The translations under genes and the position numbers were made by a program. A stretch of DNA of 15,997 nt, taken from positions 1 through 15,997 of the forward strand of contig LNGD01000026.1 of the NCBI GenBank assembly GCA_001587675.1, given 5' to 3'. Each line of letters begins with the position of its first letter. The stretch's first letter is position 1. The notes below the pieces were generated by a model that did not search any database, was not told where the DNA came from, and was given only the letters and a program-made list of their open reading frames with translations. The stretch comes from Candidatus Methanofastidiosum methylothiophilum (GTDB lineage Archaea; Methanobacteriota_B; Thermococci; Methanofastidiosales; Methanofastidiosaceae). Shown piece after piece: positions 1 to 5,051 of the stretch.

Positions 1-114
1 TGCATTTTCAATTGCATTTGTGAATTCAATTTGCTTTTCTTTGTAATTGCCATTATTTTCTATAGTCAATATTAGCTCTTCTATAGTACGAACTATATTT
101 TCAAGTGGACCCAT
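1..114 (-). CDS. Partial hypothetical protein (5' end only, runs off left edge)
   Basis: An open frame of exactly 38 codons starts at an ATG (114-112) and reaches the window edge without a stop. The visible peptide begins MGPLENIVRT and is rich in Glu, Ile and Asn, like an amphipathic helix; I recognise no family. The start is the only ATG after an in-frame stop upstream. There is no Shine-Dalgarno, but an AT-rich TATA-like element around 139-150 lies about 30 nt upstream, which fits the nearly leaderless starts used by other genes here. It is divergent from the FmdE-like/ABC transporter operon. The fragment is short and the call could be wrong; the rest of the gene lies outside the window. 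Confidence 0.42.
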   Translation of the reverse strand, partial: MGPLENIVRTIEELILTIENNGNYKEKQIEFTNAIENA

Positions 115-138
115 AATATCAATCCATAATTTAATATC

Positions 139-150
139 TAAATTTAAAGT
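139..150 (-). promoter_or_regulatory. Putative TATA element for the leftward gene
   Basis: Read on the minus strand this is CTTTAAATTTAG, centred about 30 nt before the ATG at 114. It fits an archaeal TATA box driving a near-leaderless transcript. This is inferred from spacing and AT content only. Confidence 0.3.
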
Positions 151-193
151 TTTTTCTTATTATTAATGTAGATTACCTTTACTTAGCATAACT

Positions 194-201
194 CTTATAA
201 G
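194..201 (+). promoter_or_regulatory. Putative TATA box of the FmdE-like/metal ABC operon
   Basis: CTTATAAG sits about 42 nt before the ATG at 240, so transcription would start near 222 and leave a leader of roughly 18 nt that contains the Shine-Dalgarno at 231-236. Inferred from archaeal promoter spacing. Confidence 0.4.
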
Positions 202-230
202 TAGTGTTACGAAATCAACATTAGTGCTAT

Positions 231-236
231 GGTGAG
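231..236 (+). promoter_or_regulatory. Shine-Dalgarno GGTGAG of the FmdE-like gene
   Basis: GGTGAG lies 3 nt before the ATG at 240 and selects that start over the in-frame ATGs at codons 6 and 11. The same GGTGAG element precedes alaS at 11804-11809. Confidence 0.6.
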
Positions 237-239
237 AAA

Positions 240-686
240 ATGAAAGTAAGAACTATGGACTTTGACAATATGTCTTCAGAAGAACTATGTAAAAGATTAG
301 CTGAATTTCACGGTCATCTTGGGCCATATCTAGTACTTGGTGCTAAAATGGGATTATATGCAAAAAAAACTTTAAGTAGCTCTCCATTTGAAATCTCAGC
401 AGAGATAACAATGCCTCTAAAGCCTCCTTTATCCTGCACAATTGATGGAATACAGTTCACATCAGGAGCAACAACTGGGAAGGCTAATCTTAGGGTATCA
501 GATGGATTACCAATCAAGGTCTTATTCTACAAGGATAAAGAAGGCATAGTTTTAATACCAAAAGAGGGTATAATAGAAAAAATACGAAGTCAGGTAGAAC
601 ATGGAGATTTAGAAATGCTTGCTGAGCAGATTATGAAAAAAGATTACTCTGAACTCTTTGAGGTTGAGAAATGGGTAAAGCAATAG
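240..686 (+). CDS. FmdE-family protein (formylmethanofuran dehydrogenase subunit E-like)
   Basis: A 148-residue protein of the FmdE family, whose members are small metal-binding proteins named after a protein linked to formylmethanofuran dehydrogenase. The sequence shows the family's N-terminal helix and FHGHLGPY at residues 23-30, and a CTIDGIQFTSGATTGKANL block at 66-84. In typical FmdE proteins these read HGHxCPG and TGCTxGKGNL; here the cysteines at those two places are Gly28 and Ala77. His24, His26 and Cys66 remain, so any metal site is altered. There is no C-terminal zinc ribbon. The stop lies inside the next gene (16-nt overlap with the ABC ATPase at 671), which implies translational coupling. 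A role in metal handling with the transporter is inferred from context. No fmd/fwd gene is nearby, so a role in the dehydrogenase complex is unlikely. Confidence 0.75.
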   Translation: MKVRTMDFDNMSSEELCKRLAEFHGHLGPYLVLGAKMGLYAKKTLSSSPFEISAEITMPLKPPLSCTIDGIQFTSGATTGKANLRVSDGLPIKVLFYKDKEGIVLIPKEGIIEKIRSQVEHGDLEMLAEQIMKKDYSELFEVEKWVKQ

Positions 687-1411
687 AACTAAATCAAGTT
701 GATACAATTTACGAAGGAGAAAAGATTCCTTCTCTAAAGAATATTACTTTACACGTTGATAAAGGTGAATTCATAGCCGTTATCGGCCCTAATGGCGCGG
801 GGAAAACTACACTTCTTGAAACTATAATGGGGCTCCTTGAATCAAAGCGGGGAGAAGTAAAGGTTTTAGGAAAACAGTTGAACGGCAATGGTAGCAATAT
901 CAGAAAACTAGTTGGATATGTACCCCAAGAGTATTCTATTGATGATCTTACTCCTTTTTTGGTTTCAGATGTTGTTTTGATGGGGAGATATGGTAAAATA
1001 GGTCTATTAAAACCAATAACGAAAAATGACAAAACAGTTGCCAAAAAAATGATGGAGTATCTTGGTATCTCCGAACTCTCTAATAGGCCAATTGGGAAAT
1101 TATCTGGTGGACAAGCACAAAAGGTCATGATAGCAAGATCCCTCGCAAAGGAACCTGAGATAATATTGATGGATGAACCGTTCTCAAATCTTGATTTTGA
1201 GGCCAGAAGAGAAGTTTCTGAAAAACTAACACATTTGCATAAAACTAAAAATATGACCTTTGTGATCGTGATTCACGATATAGCTTCAATACCAAAAGTA
1301 TGCAACAGAGTCATTGTCATGGACTCGGGAAAGATTGTTGCCGATGGTAAAAAAGAGGATATTTTAAAACCTGAGCTTCTTGAGATGGGATATAAGGGAA
1401 TTGCATGTTAG
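671..1411 (+). CDS. Metal ABC transporter ATP-binding protein (ZnuC/MntB-like)
   Basis: A 246-residue ABC ATPase that would power metal-ion import at the cytoplasmic face of the membrane. Visible motifs in order: Walker A GPNGAGKTT at 39-47, Q-loop Gln86 in YVPQE, signature LSGGQ at 144-148, Walker B IILMDE at 164-169 with catalytic Glu169, and switch His202 in VIHD. Length and the VGYVPQ segment fit the zinc/manganese/iron (ABC-3) subfamily. That assignment is supported mainly by the permease, whose ATG at 1405 overlaps this gene by 7 nt. The ATG start at 671 lies inside the upstream FmdE-like gene, with only a weak GAG-containing ribosome site. Substrate (Zn, Mn or Fe) cannot be told from sequence. 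No solute-binding protein gene is in the window. Confidence 0.88.
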   Translation: MGKAIELNQVDTIYEGEKIPSLKNITLHVDKGEFIAVIGPNGAGKTTLLETIMGLLESKRGEVKVLGKQLNGNGSNIRKLVGYVPQEYSIDDLTPFLVSDVVLMGRYGKIGLLKPITKNDKTVAKKMMEYLGISELSNRPIGKLSGGQAQKVMIARSLAKEPEIILMDEPFSNLDFEARREVSEKLTHLHKTKNMTFVIVIHDIASIPKVCNRVIVMDSGKIVADGKKEDILKPELLEMGYKGIAC

Positions 1412-2220
1412 AAATTTTTTTTACAAAAATCCTTATTTTTGCAATCTTGGGTGCTGTTTTAACTGGATACACATGCTCTTTAATGGGAACTTTTGTTGTA
1501 AGGATGAATCTTTCATCGCTGGGATTTGCAATGTCCCACGCAGCTTTTGCAGGTGCGGCCCTTGGTATTTTTTTAAAAAATGATCCCTTGATATTTGCTC
1601 TGCTTTTTTCTGTATTTGTTTCACTTGCTTTGGGCCCATTGGCGGATAAAGCCAAATTAAAAACTGATGTTGTCATAGGGGTAATATTCTCTTTGTCTAT
1701 GGCCCTAGGACTACTATTCTTAAATTTATCGCCAGACACTGCAATGTCAAGTACCGCCCTTAGAATACTTTGGGGAAGTGTCTTAGGAATGACGACTGCC
1801 GATATCATTTATTTATTAATAATATCTGTAATAGCGATATTATTTGTAATGATGTTCTTTAAGGAAATCAATGCAATCCTTTTCGATAGAAAATTAGCAA
1901 GGGCTTCAGGTATAAACGATAAACCATTTTATTACCTAATTCTTTTTTTAACAAGTGTAACTGTTGCATTTTCTTTAAAGCTTGTTGGGGGTCTTTTAGT
2001 ATTCGCATTGATGGTAAATCCAACTTCTTCAGTTTACCAATTCTCATATGACATGAAAAAAATCATAATTCTCTCCCCAATCGTAGGTGTATTTTCATGT
2101 CTTTTAGGGATCTTGATTTCATTTGCATTTGATTTGCCAACTGGCTCCTCTATAGCCATAGTCTGTTCTGCAATATTTGGTATCTCAGTTCTGATATCCC
2201 CAAAAAGAAGGAAAGGCTAA
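1405..2220 (+). CDS. Metal ABC transporter permease (ABC-3 family, ZnuB/MntC-like)
   Basis: A 271-residue integral membrane protein of the ABC-3 family, the channel subunit paired with the ATPase at 671. Seven or eight hydrophobic helices can be drawn, at about residues 6-27, 36-56, 60-80, 88-108, 130-153, 175-203, 219-240 and 245-265. Family hallmarks are SHAAFAGAALG near residue 44, VGGLLVFALMVNPTSS near 195-210, and FDLPTGSSIAI near the C terminus. Length matches the family. The ATG overlaps the end of the ATPase gene, so the three genes from 240 to 2220 form one translationally coupled operon. The periplasmic-type binding protein expected for this import system is absent, so it must be encoded elsewhere or be replaced. 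Confidence 0.87.
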   Translation: MLEIFFTKILIFAILGAVLTGYTCSLMGTFVVRMNLSSLGFAMSHAAFAGAALGIFLKNDPLIFALLFSVFVSLALGPLADKAKLKTDVVIGVIFSLSMALGLLFLNLSPDTAMSSTALRILWGSVLGMTTADIIYLLIISVIAILFVMMFFKEINAILFDRKLARASGINDKPFYYLILFLTSVTVAFSLKLVGGLLVFALMVNPTSSVYQFSYDMKKIIILSPIVGVFSCLLGILISFAFDLPTGSSIAIVCSAIFGISVLISPKRRKG

Positions 2221-2233
2221 AGTTTAGCAAAAT

Positions 2234-2244
2234 CTTTTATATTT
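2234..2244 (+). promoter_or_regulatory. TATA box for a leaderless start at 2263
   Basis: CTTTTATATTT is centred about 24 nt upstream of the ATG at 2263 and there is no Shine-Dalgarno between them. This is the archaeal arrangement in which transcription begins at or next to the start codon. It makes the 83-aa gene a separate unit from the ABC operon just upstream. Confidence 0.5.
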
Positions 2245-2262
2245 GAAACTCTACGAATTTGC

Positions 2263-2514
2263 ATGGCTATTGTTTTATCGGTAATTAATGAAGGGGAAGT
2301 ATTCATTGTGAAAGAAATTGATCCAAGAATAACGAGTTATCTAGAAAGAAATATAGATGGGCTTATGATAAAGACTGAAGTTTCCCAAGGAGTGGCGGGG
2401 ATGAAGTATATTACGTTCCCTAAAGGTTATAAAATAACTGCTGATGGAAATTGGATTAAGATAGATTTTCCACACGGTCAAGTAACAAAAGGTCCAATTA
2501 AAATTTATCTATAG
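2263..2514 (+). CDS. Hypothetical 83-aa protein, leaderless
   Basis: I do not recognise this protein. It has 83 residues, begins MAIVLSVINEGEVFIV, and alternates hydrophobic and polar residues in short stretches separated by Gly, Asp and Asn turns, so a small beta-rich fold is likely. There is no signal peptide, membrane helix or cysteine. The stop is separated by one base from the stop of cofE, which converges from the right. A TATA box about 24 nt upstream and no Shine-Dalgarno point to a leaderless mRNA. The frame is distinct from the ABC permease gene, which ends 42 nt earlier. Reality as a gene is supported by the promoter and the exact fit between flanking genes; function is unknown. 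Confidence 0.62.
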   Translation: MAIVLSVINEGEVFIVKEIDPRITSYLERNIDGLMIKTEVSQGVAGMKYITFPKGYKITADGNWIKIDFPHGQVTKGPIKIYL

Positions 2515-2515
2515 T

Positions 2516-3277
2516 TCACTTAGATCTGAATAGGTCCTTCTCTTTTTCTCTCAATAATTCTTTTGAAGAACCTTCTCCCTTTAGATATCTTGCACCTCTG
2601 ATTATAACTACTGGAATACCCTCATCGGCCTGACCCATTAATAGAGAGGCTGCCGATGCGGCTTCATCGGCCGTTGCTATAACTGAAGATTTTAGCTCAT
2701 AACCATAGAGGTCCTTTTCTCCAGCCCGTTTCCACAAGGGGCGCATGCCCGACACACCTATCGCAACTCCAATAGCGCCGCTTCTAAAAGGCCTTCCTTG
2801 GGTATCTGAAATAATAACTGCTACATCCACTCCGGTTAATTCCTTTAGAGAGTTTCTAATCGATGATGCTTCTAGATCAGGGTCCAAGGGCAAGAGCCCA
2901 ACAACTGATTCATTGCCACAAACATTTGAAACATCAATCCCTGCACTTGCACAGATATTGCCATCCTTAGTTTCAACGACAATCACGGTATCCCCAACTT
3001 TTAATACATCCTTTGATTCATCTAGAATAAGCTGGACAAGCCTTGGGTCTTTACCAGTTTTTTTGGAAAGTTCGATTGCATTATTACTGGGAATAACGTC
3101 TTTTAAGTTAACAACTCTTCCTTGTGCCTTAGAAACGACTGTCTCACAAATAACTACGATATCCCCCTCTTCAAGTTTTATTCTTTCAGAAATAATTCTG
3201 GAGAGATTATCTTTTTCCTTAATTAGGGGTATACCTAAAACAGGTATAATCCTGATTTCACTTGTCAGTGCCGTCAC
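2516..3277 (-). CDS. cofE: Coenzyme F420-0:L-glutamate ligase CofE
   Basis: A 253-residue GTP- and divalent-cation-dependent ligase that adds gamma-linked glutamates to F420-0, a late step in making the deazaflavin hydride carrier F420. Family signatures visible: IPVLGIPLI near the N terminus, ICASAGIDVSN at 108-118, ISDTQGRPFRSGAIGVAIG at 157-175 and the ADEAASAASLLMGQADEG stretch at 203-220. Length matches archaeal CofE (about 250). The start is GTG at 3277-3275, 20 nt inside the upstream membrane-protein gene. No ATG is available, and a GAGAG just before the GTG is the only weak ribosome site, so this gene probably relies on coupling. It is the last gene of a three-gene leftward cluster. 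Confidence 0.93.
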   Translation of the reverse strand: MTALTSEIRIIPVLGIPLIKEKDNLSRIISERIKLEEGDIVVICETVVSKAQGRVVNLKDVIPSNNAIELSKKTGKDPRLVQLILDESKDVLKVGDTVIVVETKDGNICASAGIDVSNVCGNESVVGLLPLDPDLEASSIRNSLKELTGVDVAVIISDTQGRPFRSGAIGVAIGVSGMRPLWKRAGEKDLYGYELKSSVIATADEAASAASLLMGQADEGIPVVIIRGARYLKGEGSSKELLREKEKDLFRSK

Positions 3278-3635
3278 TCTCTTTTAACAGTTCATCGTAA
3301 GTTTCCTTCTCAAAATTTCTTATTTCTTTGAGTTTTTTATCCCAGCTTGATATGAATTGGATATTTCTTAAACCTATTACAATAAGAACTAAGGTAATCA
3401 ATAAATTAACAATTACAAAACTCAACCTGAAGCTCTGACCGTCTATATTAAATATCTTAGCAATAAGAAAGACAAGTCTATAATTTTTTGATATGAGCAA
3501 AAAGGATATTATGTTAAACAAAAGCCCTATAGGAACCATAATTAAAGCCGAAAGTGAAGCAAACAATATCTTATTTCGTTCCTTTTCCATATGCTCAATC
3601 AAGCTATACATTAGCTCTGTAAGATTTTCAGTCAT
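3258..3635 (-). CDS. Hypothetical small membrane protein (two transmembrane helices)
   Basis: A 125-residue protein of no family I recognise. Residues 1-22 are a polar helix, 23-49 and 71-89 are hydrophobic and long enough to cross the membrane, and 95-125 form a charged Lys/Glu-rich tail; both ends would lie on the same side, most simply in the cytoplasm. The ATG directly abuts the stop of the winged-helix gene upstream (TAA immediately followed by ATG), and the gene's last 20 nt overlap cofE. The three genes therefore look translationally coupled. The pairing of a small DNA-binding protein with a small membrane protein could form a membrane-linked regulator, but that is inference. No catalytic motif is seen. 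Confidence 0.72.
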   Translation of the reverse strand: MTENLTELMYSLIEHMEKERNKILFASLSALIMVPIGLLFNIISFLLISKNYRLVFLIAKIFNIDGQSFRLSFVIVNLLITLVLIVIGLRNIQFISSWDKKLKEIRNFEKETYDELLKESDGTDK

Positions 3636-3926
3636 TTAAACACCATACAATTCCTTATTTATCTGGAAGAACCACTTATACCTCTCAACACCTTTCTCTG
3701 TAAGTTCATAATAGATAACCTTTCTCTTACCCCAAGTTCCTTCCTTTTCCACGATATATCCCGCCTCTTTTAATATTGCGAAATATTTATCGGCCATCTC
3801 GGCTTTCAGATTTGCGCATTGGATAATATGAGTTTTTAGGGCCTTATTTGTTGATGTAGATTTTTTAATGATGCACTCCATAATGTTTAGAATTATCTTA
3901 TTGCTGGCCCTATACTCTATTTCCAT
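3636..3926 (-). CDS. Winged helix-turn-helix transcriptional regulator
   Basis: A 96-residue winged-helix protein resembling the archaeal HTH_45-type family (predicted DNA-binding regulators). Helix 1 spans about 6-21, helix 2 about 28-36, the recognition helix about 40-55, and the wing about 57-73, where GYIVEKE and KVIYYELTEKG form the paired strands. There is no effector domain. The ATG at 3926-3924 is preceded by AGGTAGG some 9-15 nt upstream on the minus strand and by the perfect palindrome GGTTAACC (3931-3938), which could be an autoregulatory operator. It heads the leftward cluster with a two-helix membrane protein and cofE, so it may control those genes. The target is unknown. Confidence 0.78.
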   Translation of the reverse strand: MEIEYRASNKIILNIMECIIKKSTSTNKALKTHIIQCANLKAEMADKYFAILKEAGYIVEKEGTWGKRKVIYYELTEKGVERYKWFFQINKELYGV

Positions 3927-3930
3927 ATAT

Positions 3931-3938
3931 GGTTAACC
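3931..3938. promoter_or_regulatory. Palindrome GGTTAACC in the leader of the winged-helix gene
   Basis: A perfect 8-bp palindrome 5 nt upstream of the regulator's ATG, overlapping its likely Shine-Dalgarno. It could be an operator for autoregulation. At this length, in AT-rich DNA, it could also be chance. Confidence 0.28.
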
Positions 3939-3983
3939 TACCTTTGTTCTATCACATTCAAAGTTCAGTAAATTGCAGAATCC

Positions 3984-3994
3984 CTTTATTATAG
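3984..3994. promoter_or_regulatory. Possible shared TATA element between divergent genes
   Basis: CTTTATTATAG reads CTATAATAAAG on the other strand. It lies about 60 nt before the winged-helix ATG (3926) and about 37 nt before the ATG at 4026. A second candidate for the rightward gene is TTATAAG at about 4000-4006. Assignment rests on spacing only. Confidence 0.3.
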
Positions 3995-4014
3995 CTAGTT
4001 ATAAGATTTTCTTA

Positions 4015-4020
4015 GAGGTG
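4015..4020 (+). promoter_or_regulatory. Shine-Dalgarno GAGGTG of the gene at 4026
   Basis: GAGGTG is spaced 5 nt from the ATG at 4026, a good archaeal ribosome-binding site, and fixes this start. Confidence 0.6.
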
Positions 4021-4025
4021 GTTCA

Positions 4026-4739
4026 ATGGGAAAAATATCCAAAAACAGAACAATTGGTATCATTGTGATATCGTTGCTTGCAATATCTACATTTCCTGTA
4101 ATTCTTTCTGAGGAAATACAGAATCTAGGGGAAGATGCTCTTTATGCAAGGTATATGACATACCATCAGAGAAAAGAAACGGCAGTAATCGCAATGGATG
4201 CTATTATAAAACTGTATGATGAAAAAGGTATTTCAACAACTGAGTTAGTAAGTTTAAAGATCAAGTTAAACGATCTTGATTCAAAGGCAAAAATAGCCGC
4301 TGTAAATACAAAAAGAGATGAATTTTATAGCATAATCAAAGAAAGCAGAGAGGTTATAAAATACTTTAGAGAGATCACACAAGAAAAAGAAGTTGAAGGG
4401 CAAAAGGATGTAGTAAAAGCCGCCCTTGAAGAAAACAAGAATTACTTATTAGAACTTAGAGCTGAAACTTCAACTACAAAGAAGGGCATTTACCTAAAAG
4501 CTGTTGACAATAGACTAGAGAAGCTTGAGCAGATTTCTTTAAGGCTAGAAGAGAAGGGGGCCGATGTTTCAGAAATTAATGCAAAGATCGACGAGATATC
4601 CTCAAGCAGAGCCAAAATATCAGATGAATCAGACCGTGACGCCCTAAAAGAATTTCACCAGAGTGCAAAGGAAGATGTTCAACAACTAAGAGAAATGATC
4701 AAAAAGGCAATTGAAGAAATAAAAGAACAAAATAATTAA
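4026..4739 (+). CDS. Hypothetical secreted or membrane-anchored helical protein
   Basis: A 237-residue protein of unrecognised family. Residues 1-8 are basic, 9-27 form a hydrophobic segment, and a turn follows near SEE at 28-30; this is a Sec signal peptide or an N-terminal membrane anchor. The rest is almost entirely helical and highly charged (Glu, Lys, Arg, Asp), with hydrophobic residues spaced like heptads around 60-85, 100-145 and 155-230, so long coiled coils or a helical bundle outside the membrane are likely. It has no cysteines. It has its own Shine-Dalgarno and ends at a T-rich stretch, so it is probably monocistronic. Its right neighbour converges. A structural or surface role is a guess; low-complexity helical similarity makes homology hard to judge. 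Confidence 0.72.
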   Translation: MGKISKNRTIGIIVISLLAISTFPVILSEEIQNLGEDALYARYMTYHQRKETAVIAMDAIIKLYDEKGISTTELVSLKIKLNDLDSKAKIAAVNTKRDEFYSIIKESREVIKYFREITQEKEVEGQKDVVKAALEENKNYLLELRAETSTTKKGIYLKAVDNRLEKLEQISLRLEEKGADVSEINAKIDEISSSRAKISDESDRDALKEFHQSAKEDVQQLREMIKKAIEEIKEQNN

Positions 4740-4744
4740 TTTAA

Positions 4745-4752
4745 TTTTTTTT
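4745..4752 (+). terminator. T-run terminator after the helical secreted protein
   Basis: Eight consecutive T residues begin 6 nt after the stop at 4737-4739, followed by TATTTTA, with no strong hairpin. This is typical of archaeal intrinsic termination. It lies in the 16-nt gap between convergent genes. Confidence 0.42.
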
Positions 4753-4755
4753 ATT

Positions 4756-4980
4756 TTACTCTTCTTCTATAATTAAAAGCGGATCGCCAAAGTGTATCTC
4801 GTCCCATTCTTTGACAAGGATTTTCTTAATAGTTCCATTAGTATGTGCCACAACTGGATTTTCCATTTTCATGACGTTTATGAAGACAACTGTATCCCCA
4901 CACTTTATACTCTGCCCTTCTTTAACAACTATACTTTGTATAATGCCCGGTATGGGTGACCTCAAAGGTGTTTCAGACAT
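4756..4980 (-). CDS. Stand-alone biotin carboxyl carrier (biotinyl domain) protein
   Basis: A 74-residue protein that is a single biotinyl/lipoyl-type beta-sandwich. It carries the biotinylation motif VMKM at 36-39, with Lys38 as the expected biotin-lysine, and the paired halves LRSPIPG (6-12) and HFGDPLL. By hand, about 28 of 67 aligned positions match the C-terminal biotinyl domain of the neighbouring PycB without gaps. It would carry carboxybiotin between a biotin carboxylase and a carboxyltransferase. It lies 71 nt downstream of pycB on the same strand and has its own TATA-like element at 5007-5016, so it may be expressed separately. There is no Shine-Dalgarno. The residue before VMKM is Asn rather than the common Glu. 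Its partner enzyme is unknown: it could serve another carboxylase or decarboxylase. Confidence 0.84.
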   Translation of the reverse strand: MSETPLRSPIPGIIQSIVVKEGQSIKCGDTVVFINVMKMENPVVAHTNGTIKKILVKEWDEIHFGDPLLIIEEE

Positions 4981-5006
4981 ATTATCTATTCTTATAGGAT
5001 TAACAA

Positions 5007-5016
5007 CTATATAAAT
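5007..5016 (-). promoter_or_regulatory. Putative TATA box of the biotin carrier gene
   Basis: Read on the minus strand this contains TTTATATAG, about 30 nt before the ATG at 4980, giving a leader of only a few bases. It suggests the carrier gene is not solely dependent on read-through from pycB. Confidence 0.35.
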
Positions 5017-5051
5017 CTGATTAAAGATTTTATAAAAATATAATTTAAAAT

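Noticed and set aside
240..686. True subunit E of formylmethanofuran dehydrogenase
   Set aside because: No other fmd/fwd genes are near, the zinc-ribbon part is absent and key cysteines are replaced; only family-level similarity is supported.
3258..3926. Winged-helix plus membrane protein pair as a toxin-antitoxin module
   Set aside because: The membrane protein is 125 aa with two helices and charged tails, unlike short pore toxins, and the pair is coupled to the housekeeping gene cofE.
5013..5030. Hairpin AAATCT-N6-AGATTT between pycB and the biotin carrier
   Set aside because: Six AT-rich pairs are weak, and it overlaps the likely TATA element; it may help terminate pycB but is not convincing alone.
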